A stretch of 64,000 bases of DNA from Tethya wilhelma (taxonomy: Eukaryota; Porifera; Demospongiae; Tethyida; Tethyidae): the NCBI GenBank assembly GCA_964030475.1, contig CAXIPT010000002.1:578138-642137 (forward strand), read 5' to 3'. This document shows positions 21,109-31,487 of the stretch, piece after piece. The stretch's first letter is position 1. The number at the start of each line of letters is the position of its first letter. The notes under the pieces are model-generated. The model was not told the origin of the DNA. It did no database searches and worked only from the letters and a program-made list of their open reading frames with translations. Made by a program: the position numbers and the translations under genes.

Positions 21109-21363
21109 CTATTCTTCATGTTCAAGTTCCGGGACAGTGTCCCATCTCTCTTCAATTATTTGGGCCGGCAGTGGATAGTTAGCTCTAATTCTTCTCTCTT
21201 CAACGATGAGTTCCACTCTCTCATCTTCCATGTCTCTTGACATGAAATAGAGGTCTGTGTAGAAGTATATTGCTTCCATCATTTCAAAGTCTCCGCTTCT
21301 GGTGGCTGCTTCCATGGCTATTTTGGCCTCTCTTTCTGACTCGAACATAGCGATGTTCTCCAT
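21109..21363 (-). CDS. Small acidic hypothetical protein (84 aa), intact copy of a repeated gene
   Basis: ORF from ATG (MENIAMFESEREAKIAMEAA) to a stop after ELEHEE, helical and acidic, with no recognised domain. A second copy of the same sequence and 3' flank is found as two pieces, 27430-27515 and 29590-29810, separated by a Crypton-like insertion. This copy therefore shows the empty site. It is probably the first exon of a transposon gene. Confidence 0.5.
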   Translation of the reverse strand: MENIAMFESEREAKIAMEAATRSGDFEMMEAIYFYTDLYFMSRDMEDERVELIVEERRIRANYPLPAQIIEERWDTVPELEHEE

Positions 21364-21730
21364 TGTGTTAATTTACAAGTGCGTGGTGATTTGTTTTGCA
21401 TTTGGCCTCTCATAGTTACTTTTAAATTTTGTCTGTATGGTGTATATGTAGCTAAACGGCTTGTGCTGTTGTTAAGAATCTTTTTTCTTTCTTGAATCCT
21501 TACTTTCTCCCCCGTCCTCTCCCCCGCCTTTTACATTCGTAATAATTAATGTTAATGTTCATGAACGTTCGAGTCTCTAATCCAGACACAGCTGTAGCTG
21601 GGTGTCGGAAGGAGAGGACCTGTAGATAATAATTATTTAACTGATTACTAATTTGAAGACTACTAAAATACTAAGACTAAGAATACCTTTATGATGTGTC
21701 AAACGAAGTGGAGAGAGATGTCTTGAGCAG

Positions 21731-21965
21731 TCATATATAATGCTGAATTCTTAATTCATTGGTGTCCAGAAAAACTCCAGAACACTGTGTCCATTGGTAG
21801 TGGTCACACTTTGACAGTACCTGTCCTATTGTTTCATTTTCTTTGTCACATACTCTGCAGATGTGGTCATCTGTAGTTTTGGCATCTGGTTGCACCTTTC
21901 TTCTAGTAGTGGGTCCCATGTGACTGCTGTCTCAAAGATAAACACTCTCTTTCCTTTTTCCAACC
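21731..21965 (-). pseudogene. Reverse-transcriptase C-terminal zinc-knuckle fragment
   Basis: The minus strand reads RVFIFETAVTWDPLLEERC and then, out of frame, a CRVCDKENETIGQVLSKC block. The AVTWD phrase and the Cys-x2-Cys...Cys tail are typical of the C-terminal end of non-LTR retrotransposon proteins. A rearranged relative is at 40885-41165. Frameshifts make it non-functional. Confidence 0.55.
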
Positions 21966-22170
21966 ACATTATCAAATCTGATTTCCTTTCTATAATCATG
22001 CGCTCTGTTGGTGGGGATATGTAAACGTAAAAACATTACGTAATTTGACGTTTAAACGGAAGCGTTTTTGAATAATGTCGTTAGCTATTCGCCATTTAAA
22101 TTCTATTAAAAAACCGCCGGGTTTCCGTTTTACGTCAACGGAACGGGAACTTTTTATTGCGGGCTACTTA

Positions 22171-23210
22171 AGTTGATAGAGTTCACTCTGAGGTAAAGCT
22201 GGTAGAGCACTCCCACCACATGAAGTCCGCTGGGCCATAACATCTGTTCCAAAGATGCTTTCTCTTGCCAGATTTAGAGCTAGAGTGAATACCCTGCTTT
22301 CAACCTTCATGCTGTATAGTTATTCAGATGGTTGTTTCAAGCAAACCACCATGTGTAGCTAGCTTGAGGCACCAGGCTGCTATAGCACTCGTTTGGCTAT
22401 GAGTTGTATTAAAGTACAGTATGCATACAGGTTATGCAAAACACGTCGACTGAAGCTACACTACATAGATTTTGTTACTTTGCTTCAACTTGTTAATATT
22501 CACTTTACCCAAACAATCTGAGACTGCAATAACTACATTATTATTATGTATCTTATACAGATCAGGTGAAAGGTAATGTCTCGTGTGAGGCGCAAGCAGT
22601 GTTTACTCACGCGTGTAGTTTGCATCACCCAAGTTGTATTGTACTACTCGCAGTTTGCATAGAATAGGCGAGTTTACACATCACACACAAGATCAAATTA
22701 CTCTCAAGGATTTCACGAGTAGACAGCTCTTCTCCCATACTATATTCAATACGAGTCTCTACTTTCATAAAATCCATAGTCATTTTAATATGAAGAGTGG
22801 TTACCGTAGTTTGTTTTAAATAATCTACCAACAAACCATAGACAATCATCTTTTGAAAAATTGCACCATTAACTACTATTCTGCAACCAACATAACTAGC
22901 TGTTTTGGTCATGTTTGCAAGCAAATAATGCACATTGAAGGCAAAAAAATGCTTAAAATAGCACAGCTATAAACTTGCTTGGGTGTGTTGAGGTTGAGAG
23001 AGGATTCTTTTCAATGACTCCCTTGCATGACTCTCATGTTAGGAGTGGCTCTGACAATGACCAATGGTTGAGGTGCGAGTGTGCTCTCAGCAGTTGTTTT
23101 GATGTTTGCTGTAGCTTATACAAGCTAATAAGGTACCCATCATTGGCATCCGGGCATAACTTGCAGATCCGATAATTGATTGGTGCATGCATACAATATA
23201 CAATTGATGT
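22171..23210. other. No gene recognised
   Basis: AT-rich sequence without convincing exons on either strand. A short phrase near 22230 (catgaagtccgctgggccata) recurs near 32790 in the form catgtgaagtccgcttgaccata, suggesting a diverged interspersed repeat. Confidence 0.5.
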
Positions 23211-23212
23211 CA

Positions 23213-23437
23213 TTGGCATTCATGAACTCCTCAGCAAACTTTGAGGTATGTTTCAAATCATTGTCTTACATGAAACGGTGACCATCTGACTACATTCCTT
23301 CAATAAGAGGTAACAGTGTTGTTTTCAGGATCTCCACAAACAATGGAACATTTATCTTCCCTTCAAAGATGCAAATTCCCATCCTCATTCGATAGCTTAT
23401 CCCCGTGCAGACGTGTACTTTGGTGGGGCGCTTGGCT
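23213..23437 (-). pseudogene. Tc1/mariner transposase catalytic-domain remnant
   Basis: The minus strand from about 23437 encodes KVHVCTGISYRMRMGICIFEG, then VEILKTTLLPLIEG and DGHRFM-stop-DNDLKHTSKFAEEF. These are the conserved middle part of Tc1-family DDE transposases, in which the Asp of DNDPKHTS is catalytic. An in-frame stop before DNDLKHTS and an earlier one after IEGM break it. No first Asp region, NPIE motif or terminal repeats were found nearby, so it is an old fragment. Confidence 0.75.
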
Positions 23438-23439
23438 GT

Positions 23440-25135
23440 GTGATAAATTAGGAAACAAACACTGAGCTGTGGTATTTGCAGTAATTAAGATTGTCCACAA
23501 ATTAACCACTTCAAATTTTTTTGAGGGAAAAGAGGACAGCTTGCTAAACGAGACAAAAAACAGTCATTCATATGGCTATGCCTGTTAGTATGTTTATGAA
23601 TCACTTTTGTGTGGAAAAGAAATTAAGTGCTGATCAATGAAGGTAATACAAAGAAGCCAAATCGTTCAGTATGGGCTGAGCAATTGTTTAGTTACGAAGA
23701 ATAGTAAGTCCATAGTTCAATATTCATGGACAAGTACAAAAGTAGAATTTGGTTTCAGAATTCAATGAGTAATTCTTCAACCAATATCTATCAACTCAAA
23801 CAAAGCCAAGGGAAGGCCTGAGACTGAAGCTATAGTCACTGCTTACTCATACACACCAGCTACATAATCATATCTCTGAAAAAAATCATATCATTCAACA
23901 ACAAACAATCCCCTCCCTCCGTTATGTAACTAATTATAGGCTTAAAATAAAGTTTACCATTCTCTAAATCATGCACGTTTACAATTTAGTAAATTCTGTT
24001 GTTTTTATACACTAGCTATATAATCTAAAACTTTTTTTACATGATTGTACATAATATGCATGAGAGACCGTTGGTACTTTGATTTCTATCCTATAACGTG
24101 GCATTTCAAAGTAGACTGTTGGCAGCAAGTAATTAGATAGGTCTTCAGCACCACTATTCCTTCAGAATGATTTTGAACATCTTTTAAAATCATGTGATAA
24201 AATTCATCCGCGACGTGACTATAAGTTTTCTTTCTGTATATACAGAAATTTCTGGAGTTTATCTTCTCTCTATCACATACACTTTTCACTTGTGCACCAG
24301 CTGCTTCCCTAGTATCTTCATCTAGAATGAACTAGTGAGGAGGGACCAACACTTTGTGTGCCTTTGTAACTGCACCTTCAGTGATCTGGTCAATTTGCTG
24401 TGTTTCATATCACAGTTCTCCAAAGCAATCATGGCCTGTTCTTCAGCCGCTATCTTCAGTGCTACCATGTGTAATGTTTCAAATAAGAATGCACCCCTAA
24501 ATTACTCCTCTTAATTTACATGCAGCGACTCCCTCTTCAGGCATAAGCTTTGCATGCTGGAAGGTAATGATGCCCCACCCTCATGTTGTATCTACAGTCT
24601 TGTGTTGTGCCCCCAGTCTGCTCACTAGTAAAGGCTTAATTCTTTTCTCAACATCATTACAAGATAGAGATAATGTTATATGGTGGAAATCAGTGAGTAA
24701 ATAGATTGAAATTGAAATTGGTTTAACATAGAAGATCATCGGTGTGTCTGATCATGTTCATTGTGTTCCAGATGCTGTATGTAATAAATGTTGCTCTCTT
24801 AAATGTTCCTCTTTTGCACCTTCAAAAACAAGATATGAATAGTAAGATAGTTCTTTGTTATTGGTGCTGTTCTTCGTTCGATGAGTGGTTGAATCTCTTA
24901 ATTCATTCTGCTATATTTATATAACCAAAGTTGAAGACAGATGCTATTATGCCTATTATCCTCTAAGGGTTAATTAATGGTAGCTAATGTAATGCATTCG
25001 TCTCCATAGCAAAAAGCAGCAAAACAGTGCCAGAACCAGGTGGTATGGCTACAGAAAATTATCAACAAAGCACTTGACTATTTTCCCCCTGTACTGATAA
25101 TCAACTTAACGAGAACTACTGTGAAATTAACTGAT
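23440..25135. other. No gene recognised
   Basis: About 1.7 kb of AT-rich sequence with scattered stops in all frames and no clear repeat ends or exon-like blocks. Confidence 0.5.
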
Positions 25136-25140
25136 CACAA

Positions 25141-25361
25141 TTATCTGACTGTAGACTCATCACTATCCTTCCACTTGAGGTGGTAGAATATCCCCATTTC
25201 ATTCTCAAAGTGGTTCAAGATCGCTTCCACCTCATAATGTTGGCGACCCTAATTACAAAAGTAAAAATATGTTACTAACTGCTTGTATATGCTTTTAGCT
25301 GTATGTACATGTTGTTAGTTGTGCTTACCAACGACCTTCTCCTGGCTGAACGAGTTTCCAT
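25141..25361 (-). CDS. Truncated chromodomain ORF, two exons, 46 aa
   Basis: Exon 25329-25361 (METRSARRRSL, GT donor) joins in phase to 25141-25248 (GRQHYEVEAILNHFENEMG then FYHLKWKDSDES and a stop). YEVEAIL and LKWK are the first strand and aromatic-cage Trp region of a chromodomain, the methyl-lysine-binding fold of HP1/Polycomb-type proteins and of some LTR retrotransposon integrases. The usual WEP block and the C-terminal helix are absent because of the stop. It may be a fragment of a host chromodomain gene, a retroelement remnant, or a 5' gene piece whose next exon I did not find. Confidence 0.5.
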
Positions 25362-25789
25362 AACTGAAGGAACAAAATTAATAGAGACACAGTATCTAAT
25401 GTATCATTTACTCACGTGTGGCAAGTATAAAGGGTTACGGTAGTTATTTTGTCAGCCTGTCTGTCCCATTCAAATTAATCTTGTATTAAAGATCAAAGCT
25501 GTGCTGAACCCACACTCTGTTACCACAAAACATGTCATAAATCAGGAAAAAAATATACTCTGCTTTGGCTAGACTACCGGTACCGTAAACTAAGCTAAAA
25601 TATACGCAGTCAATGAGTACCAGTACTATAAATTATGCAATACCGGTAAATCTGTATAGCAGGCCTATACAAACCATTAGGAAAGTTTATGGACTACTGG
25701 TACACACAGTATAGATATTTCGCCACATCGTGTATTTTTGGAAATGTAAATCACTGTACTTGTTGAGATCCTGGTACACTTCGTTAATA

Positions 25790-26490
25790 AATTATCAACA
25801 TTCAACAATATTCCACACTGAACTATATCTACACAACTGTCAATTGACAAATAGAAAGGAGAAAAAGCACCGTGCCCCACAGCAGCTTGTATCAAATAAA
25901 CAAGGGAATACAGAGGCCGCATACAAAACAGCTATAACAGGGGCACACACAGGCTGGGCTAACAAGACCAACGAATACAGAGGCTGAACACACTCTCAAG
26001 TTTGATGAGCTATTCCAGAAAATAGGCACACGCCCCATGGGGGTGACTAATTACGTACAGGGTGACAGTACACAAAAAATATATAGCCAAAGGGAGTAGT
26101 TTGAACTTACTGAACTTTGGCGAGGAAAGGTACAACTTGCAATTGTGCCCAGCAGCCGCTCAAAGACGGCGTAGGCACACTATACAACTCCAAAATCAAT
26201 TATACATTTATAATTACAATATTCCACACTGCACCACACTTACACGACTGTCTCAACTGACAAATAAAAAGGAGCAAAAGCACCGTGCCTAGCAGCTTGT
26301 ATCAAATAAACAAGGGAACACACAGAGGCTGCATACAAAACAGGTAACAGGGCTCCACACAGGCTGGAAGACCATGGAATACAGAGGCTCCGTACAAAAC
26401 AGCTAAAAAGAGTACACACAGGCTGGGCTATCAAGACCAACGAATACAGAGGCTGCATACACTTCTAATCTCAAGTTTGATGAGCTATTC
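25790..26490. repeat. Imperfect direct repeat (two ~220-bp copies plus sub-repeats)
   Basis: About 25800-26010 and 26225-26490 share cactgtc.attgacaaatag, agcagcttgtatcaaataaac, acacaggctgggct and ctcaagtttgatgagctatt in the same order. In the second copy a ~50-bp 'aatacagaggct..gtacaaaacagc' unit is repeated three times. No coding role is seen. Confidence 0.75.
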
Positions 26491-26597
26491 CAGGCGTCCT
26501 TGACTGTACAATTTACAATAATATTAATTTACAATAACTGGACAGAGACAACGTGACAAACAGCAGATGAACATTATTTTATCCACATACTGGTGAA

Positions 26598-27392
26598 TCA
26601 GGAGTCAGTATTATGAGTCTGAACATGAATGAGCTGCTGTTGAAACACACCTATCACCCTCTTTGTGATGAGGGGATACGCTACATCTACAACTGTTAGG
26701 TTGTTCACTTCCATGCCAGCTACTTCTGCTTGAGAGCGGCACTGGTTGTCTAGCTCTCTGTGGGCCTTCAGCACTAAAAGCATCCGTTTGGCAACACTCT
26801 CTGGCTCTCCAACTACTCGGCGGATGAACTTAATTCTCTCAGTGCGTGTAGGCGGTCCGTCAAGATTGGCAGCTTGTCTTGCTATCATCTGCTTGTGACG
26901 ATCACCCTCATGCTGAACAAAGATAGCATGACTCAGGTCGACAAGAAACTTCTTTCGGCGAGGGTGCTCAGCGTTTATCTCTCGTCCAATTCTCAGCATC
27001 AAATGCATTGCATCAAGCTTTACGGTGAAAACTGACCGCCACAATGCTCCAACGCTCGTTCCTCTGTCACTGTCACTTGGCATGGACTGGGACTCCACTC
27101 TGCCACTACAGCATCCGCAATCCATGTACAGACACTTTGGTACGTCAACTCCAATTGACTTGTGTCTGTTGATGACTTCATCCATGGCCTGCTTTGCCCA
27201 GGAGAGTGCGGTATCTGGTACAACGTACACGCCACAGATCAGGCCATAGTCACCACAGATACTGAACGACTGACCACCATGACCATCTACATCACCTCCA
27301 AGGGTATGCTTGACAACTTTTCTCTGATGATTGACTTTTAGCATGCGTTCTTGCATGTTGCATGCTTTTAGTTTTGTGCATTCTCTGCTCAT
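26598..27392 (-). CDS. DDE-type transposase-like protein, 264 aa ORF (partial gene)
   Basis: Long open frame from ATG (MSRECTKLKA) preceded in frame by a stop. Landmarks are LKVNHQRKVVKH near residue 18, a G-rich strand region (FSICGDYGLICGVYVVP), VPKCLYMDCGCCSG, VKLDAMHLMLRI and an Arg/Lys-rich helix (HPRRKKFLVDLSHAIF). This order (LKvDh..KV, then yvDxxCC, then kLDxxHxxxR) is what I expect for an unclassified RNase-H-fold transposase in invertebrate repeats. An Asn stands where the first Asp may be expected (KVNHQ), so catalysis is doubtful. Upstream on the same strand lies a copy of the 21109-21363 exon, interrupted by the Crypton-like insertion. Confidence 0.55.
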   Translation of the reverse strand: MSRECTKLKACNMQERMLKVNHQRKVVKHTLGGDVDGHGGQSFSICGDYGLICGVYVVPDTALSWAKQAMDEVINRHKSIGVDVPKCLYMDCGCCSGRVESQSMPSDSDRGTSVGALWRSVFTVKLDAMHLMLRIGREINAEHPRRKKFLVDLSHAIFVQHEGDRHKQMIARQAANLDGPPTRTERIKFIRRVVGEPESVAKRMLLVLKAHRELDNQCRSQAEVAGMEVNNLTVVDVAYPLITKRVIGVFQQQLIHVQTHNTDS

Positions 27393-27589
27393 TTGAGCGT
27401 GGGTGAATGCTTATTCAGTTTTTGTAGTTTTAGTGGCGTATTTCAATTTTTCGTTGTTCGTATAATTTAAGTGGTTGATACGTTGAGTTTTGTTTATTAT
27501 GATAGATATGGCTACATTTGAATTTGTATCCCGGGAAGCCATACTATTAACACATTTCTTCACGGTGTATTACGTGAAGAAACGTGAGC

Positions 27590-27637
27590 AAGGGGAAAAC
27601 CGAGGGCAATATGCATATTTCCCTCGGTTTTCCCCTT
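27590..27637. repeat. Palindrome near left end of Crypton-like element
   Basis: aaggggaaaaccgaggg and its inverse flank a 14-bp AT centre. A smaller one (tttcttcacg...cgtgaagaaa) lies just before at 27556-27581. Confidence 0.85.
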
Positions 27638-27856
27638 CATATTACCCTCGGTTTTTCCCATGCACTGCATGCAGTCATTGTCTTCCACTAATGACATACG
27701 AACAGTCAAACACGCTTTATTCGGGTAACTACAATAAAACAACCATGTCAATAGCTACTTCTTCCTAAAGCTATTTCAGTCTATAAGAACAGGTAAGTAC
27801 ATATACATAAGAGAAAAAAAAAAACAAAAAAAACAAAAAAAACAAAAAAACCCAGC

Positions 27857-29251
27857 TCAATAGCTGGAACTACAACTGTTTACAAGATTATCAAACTCCT
27901 CTTCAACTCGTGAAATGGCTGTGGTATTGAATGTCGGATTAATATTAACAGTAAGGGATCCAATTGAACAGTTTGTAAGGTCTCCAAATAGTCGTCCAAA
28001 ACTCTCAGCTGGAGAATGCTGAACTGGAGCACTGCTTGCTGCCTGACAACCAGGTTCACAATTCTCACTTGAATTTGTCATCATTACTACAGAAAGTTTT
28101 TTTTCTTGTTCTTCCGATACACGTTCATATGTACGCAATGCCTCAACAGACTTGTGGCCTGTGGTTTTTTGGATGATCTTTTCGGGAATATTGTTGCGAA
28201 ACATATTTGTGGTGCCTGTTGCACGTAGACTGTGATTGGTCTTTTTTTCTTCAAGACCTGCATCAAAACACATCTCCTTAACCATCTCAGACAGAGTGTT
28301 TTTTCCAACTGGAATCTCGTCATACCATGGAGATTTTGGATTGCTAGGCGCAGATGGCTTGGGTCTCAAGTAGAGAATATCTTTAGTAAAGGCATACACT
28401 GGAAGTCTTTGAAAATACATTGAAAGTAGCAAAACTAAACACTTGGGAAGGCCACTGGGTACGGCATGTATAGTAACCTGCTTGTTTTCAAGTCTCAGTT
28501 GATGAAGTCCACCTGTATTGTTTTTTGAACCGTGCTCAACGTAAGTTACTTTAGTAGGGTCAACATCACCACCTGGAGCTTTGTCAAATACAAAATTTGA
28601 AGGACCTAACTGGCGTTGTTCTTGGCCCCCACGGATGCAGAAGCATTTACCGATATAATAAAAGACAGCTCGTTGAAGAGCCTTTGGATTACTGACACTG
28701 AAAACCTCGGATAACCACAACTTGTCTTCTTCTTCAGGTGAGATAAGAGAGGCATGTTTTACTTGTGCACCAATTCCTTGTAAACGCAGATTTCTATAAT
28801 AACTGTCACGGGTCTTATGGAGTTCATCAAACAAATGCTGTTTCTTGTCCATAATTTTGGGAAATGAAGGATCTTTCTCTAGATAATAGCGCTGAATTCC
28901 AGATAATAATTGCTGAATAGTACTTGCTGGGTAAGGCTCTCCTTTTGTCGAGCGTGCCTCAACAATAAATTTTGACAACCAAGTGTTCAACTGTTTCACC
29001 ACAGGCTTGTCTAAAAGATCGTCAGGACATGTAGCTTTTCCTTCTTTAGCTAAACGAGAATTAGTTTCGGCCTTCCATTCTTTGAACGTATTTACTGCCC
29101 ATAGAGTATTTTTCTTTGTATTTTCGGGAACAAACCCTTTGGAGAATTCAGCCAGCTCATCATTGCTTATTGAAGCAAAACGGTCTGTTTTCCGTTTGTT
29201 CTCTCTCTTTCTCTTTTTGGATGGAGGAACGAAGTCACAATCATCCTCCAT
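27857..29251 (-). CDS. Crypton-type tyrosine recombinase, 464 aa
   Basis: Site-specific DNA recombinase that would catalyse excision and integration of its element in the nucleus. Numbering from ATG at 29251 (MEDDCDFVPP): basic NLS-like KKRKRENKRK (12-21), N-terminal helical DNA-binding region (~30-160), catalytic domain ~165-385. All hallmark residues are present: Arg207 (CIRGG), Lys243 (GSKNN), His340-x2-Arg343 (NHSLR), His366 (TGHKS) and Tyr375 (RTYER). The layout matches the Crypton/DUF3504 group, also domesticated in vertebrate proteins such as KIAA1958 and some ZMYM proteins. The frame is uninterrupted, so the protein could be functional. An upstream in-frame TTG at 29329 was not used because ATG gives a complete N-terminus. 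It is the only gene of the 27516-29589 insertion. Confidence 0.88.
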   Translation of the reverse strand: MEDDCDFVPPSKKRKRENKRKTDRFASISNDELAEFSKGFVPENTKKNTLWAVNTFKEWKAETNSRLAKEGKATCPDDLLDKPVVKQLNTWLSKFIVEARSTKGEPYPASTIQQLLSGIQRYYLEKDPSFPKIMDKKQHLFDELHKTRDSYYRNLRLQGIGAQVKHASLISPEEEDKLWLSEVFSVSNPKALQRAVFYYIGKCFCIRGGQEQRQLGPSNFVFDKAPGGDVDPTKVTYVEHGSKNNTGGLHQLRLENKQVTIHAVPSGLPKCLVLLLSMYFQRLPVYAFTKDILYLRPKPSAPSNPKSPWYDEIPVGKNTLSEMVKEMCFDAGLEEKKTNHSLRATGTTNMFRNNIPEKIIQKTTGHKSVEALRTYERVSEEQEKKLSVVMMTNSSENCEPGCQAASSAPVQHSPAESFGRLFGDLTNCSIGSLTVNINPTFNTTAISRVEEEFDNLVNSCSSSY

Positions 29252-29426
29252 TTCTTCGCTAGCTCGGTAAAACTGGACTGAATGAGTTACATAATAGCCC
29301 AAATCTGGTTGGTTGGTGCTTAGATACAAAATGACGCAGTATCATGTTGCTAACCAACGCTTAGCAACGTGAATGACGCAATTCACGGTTGCCTAGTGAT
29401 TCTGTAGTATCCGGGATACAAGCATT

Positions 29427-29559
29427 TTAGAACATGCCTACTGCCGGGCATTATCGGAAATACCCTCGGTAATATTGAATAAGCCCTCGGGCTCCGCCCT
29501 CGGGCTTATTCAATATTACCTCGTGTATTTGCGATAAAGCCCTAGTAGGCATGTTCTAA
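29427..29559. repeat. Large palindrome near right end of Crypton-like element
   Basis: Arms ~29427-29490 and ~29496-29559 (ttagaacatgcctac...ccctcggg / cccgaggg-type inverse...gtaggcatgttctaa) with a 5-bp centre ctccg and few mismatches. It may be a nested hairpin MITE or a structural end of the element. Confidence 0.8.
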
Positions 29560-29589
29560 CATATACATAGAGTCTGATAAATATTTAGT

Positions 29590-29811
29590 CTATTCTTCAT
29601 GTTCAAGTTCCGGGACAGTGTCCCATCTCTCTTCTATTATTTGGGCCGGCCATGGATAGGAAGCTCTAATTCTTCTCTCTTCAATGATGAGTTCCACTCT
29701 CTCATCTTCCATGTCTCTTGACATGAAATAGAGGCCTGTGTAGAATTATATTGCTTCCATCATTTCAAAGTCTCCGCTTCTGGTGGCTGCTTCCATGGCT
29801 ATTTTGGCCTT
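29590..29811 (-). pseudogene. Split copy of the 21109-21363 acidic ORF
   Basis: Continues the target gene after the Crypton-like insertion. It matches 21115-21335 with a few substitutions, then diverges at 29812, where the repeat copy is truncated. One substitution (ttatattgc for tatattgc context) and the insertion break the frame. The start codon region is lost. Confidence 0.7.
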
Positions 29812-29929
29812 TTTGCAGTGTACAAAAGACTTCAGACTTCAGACTTCAGACTTTAGACTTGATGTGGCTGCTATTAATTGGATGCCTCTAACCATAAGGG
29901 TCATTTTACTTGCATGAGCAGCAAGGAGA

Positions 29930-30989
29930 TTAGCATGGAAAATTTCTGCTACACTGTACTGTATTTACCGTCTCACCAATCTTGCCAGTCCGGAGCATTG
30001 CATTCCACAACTCTTCCCACACACGTAGCATTGTGGGATTAAAGTCAGGAGGAACGAATGAAGGAGATGGACTTGGGGGTCGTTCATCAGAACACAATGG
30101 TCTCGGCATCTGTCTTTCTTGATACTCTTCCAGGATCGTCAAGTATTCCTTACGATACTTGACTATATCTTCCCGCTCGTGCCCATCGATGTAGATACCC
30201 TTTTTGTGAGACATAGGCTGAAAACCAAGACGGTGCAACCAGCGGACGCCGGTGCAAAGTGAAATCGAACGGGGGAAATGAGGTGGCAAGTGAAGGGAGA
30301 AGGGTGTTGTTGATATACTCTGTGAACTCCAATGTTGTCATGTTTGGTTGTCCCTTTCTGAAGGCATTCTCCCGAACCCACTTCGTGGCATCTTTTCTGA
30401 GGTTTTCGTCGCTTAAAATGAGAAGACGTTCGTGTTTTCCCTGCTTGCTCTCTTTGAACTTGTACCCATTGTCAAAGAACTCCTTCTGGTACGCTCTCAC
30501 ACTCCTTTCACTGAACCCTGGAAGAGAAAGCATTGACATGAAATGGGTTACAAATATTTATAGCAATGACTATACCTGTTATACTTGCCGATTCTTGAGC
30601 AGCATCCATCTTACTTATCTTCTGTCGACTCTGGAAGCTCTCATACAGCAGTACAGACAGCATCTTGCGCTGGTCTCTTGTCAAGGACAGAATAAAGTCA
30701 TCAAAAGCTTCTGGGTCCTCTTCTAAACTTCTTTCCACGCGAGGCAGCTCATCTTCATCATCATCTGGTGGAGAATCTGCAGGTGGAACAGCTCCAGAAA
30801 CAGTTGTAGACGACTCTCCCAAACAGTTTCATGGGACAACTCTTCTTGAGACTCTTCGTCTTCAAGGCGGCCTTCACTTTCTTGCCGCTCATTCTCCTGC
30901 TTCAGACGCTTTGCTTCTCTCATTTTTTCGGCTCTAGCTTTGCCCTTTCGCTTCTTTTCCCACCTATCTCCCTTAGAACTGTCAGCCAT
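29930..30989 (-). pseudogene. DDE transposase N-terminal half ('DGHERED' family), frameshifted
   Basis: Starts with ATG at 30989 (MADSSKGDRWEKKRKGKARA, highly basic then acidic). A frameshift near 30822 leads to an acidic stretch and ESASIT before a GT donor near 30577. The second exon begins GFSERSVRAYQKEFFDNG (30515) and a further frameshift near 30270 precedes VRWLHRLGFQP and KKGIYIDGHEREDIVKYRKEY. The last motif is the signature of a DDE transposase family whose other copy is at 44076-45052. The catalytic core that should follow is replaced by an unrelated repeat at 29812. Non-functional. Confidence 0.7.
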
Positions 30990-31350
30990 CCTTCTTTAAC
31001 TCGATAACAAGACTTACAAGCAGGAACAGTAGAACAAAGCAAACGATGAAAAAAATCACACCTAGACGCAATATATTTTTAAAAATTGCGAGTGGCACAT
31101 GTGCCATAGAAGCATATTGTAAAATACTCGCACTATTTTAAAATGTTCTAGAATGCTCTTTTCAATATTTCATTGAATGCTGCATATTTTTTCGGTTATT
31201 TTGGTGCATTTTTAAAAATTTTGACCGTATTAATTAGAAGTTATGAAATTTTGAAAAATTGGAAAGTTATCGTGGCAAGCACTATATCCTTGTGGTTAGT
31301 GGGCTCTCTCTTAACCGATTACACACGCGTTTAAATTTGAAATTAATAAC
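30990..31350. other. No gene recognised
   Basis: AT-rich sequence upstream of the transposase start at 30989; it may include the element's promoter and end, but no terminal repeat is recognisable. Confidence 0.4.
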
Positions 31351-31351
31351 G

Positions 31352-31487
31352 TCATACTGCAAAGATGAAAATTGTCCTCCTCAATGAGGGCAAAGAGTAT
31401 TTGCAGTGTGCTTTTCTGTGTCTTTTCAACTGACCCCAAACCCCTTCAATTGGGTAAGGAGCTAAATTATATGGCACATGTCTCGCT
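31352..31487 (-). pseudogene. DDE transposase C-terminal fragment
   Basis: The minus strand reads HVPYNLAPYPIEGVWGQLKR followed by SLPSLRRTI and a stop. PIEGVW...LK is the block carrying the last catalytic Glu in Tc1/IS630-like and related DDE transposases. It is bounded upstream by stops. It could be a displaced 3' end of the 'DGHERED' family. Confidence 0.55.

Larger units (their letters stand above)
20494..22170. mobile_element. Composite mariner-type element, 'AAAGTTCCCGTT' family
   Basis: Left end caataaaaagttcccgttctg and right end ggaacgggaactttttattg are inverted repeats; about 100 bp of subterminal CpG-rich sequence also matches between ends (cgtttaaacg, cttccgttt). No mariner transposase is found inside. 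It carries a coiled-coil ORF (20581-20966), a small acidic ORF (21109-21363) and a retroelement-type zinc-knuckle fragment (21731-21965), so it has been invaded or has captured sequence. Confidence 0.65.
27516..29589. mobile_element. Crypton-like tyrosine-recombinase transposon, 2,074-bp insertion
   Basis: The borders come from the uninterrupted target copy at about 21050-21130. Target sequence runs to ...atggctac at 27515 and resumes at ctattcttcatg at 29590, and together these restore the intact copy exactly. No target-site duplication and no terminal inverted repeats are seen, as expected of Crypton-type elements. Inside are the recombinase gene (27857-29251, minus), a short palindrome near the left end (27590-27637) and a large palindrome near the right end (29427-29559). 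ttgtatcccgg (27526-27536) is matched inverted at 29410-29420 (ccgggatacaa). Confidence 0.75.

Noticed and set aside
28983..29270. Plus-strand frame over the recombinase N-terminus
   Set aside because: It is an antisense shadow of the recombinase gene.
29252..29329. Upstream TTG start for the Crypton recombinase (26 extra residues)
   Set aside because: It is not an ATG, and the ATG at 29251 precedes a basic NLS-like region that makes a sensible N-terminus.
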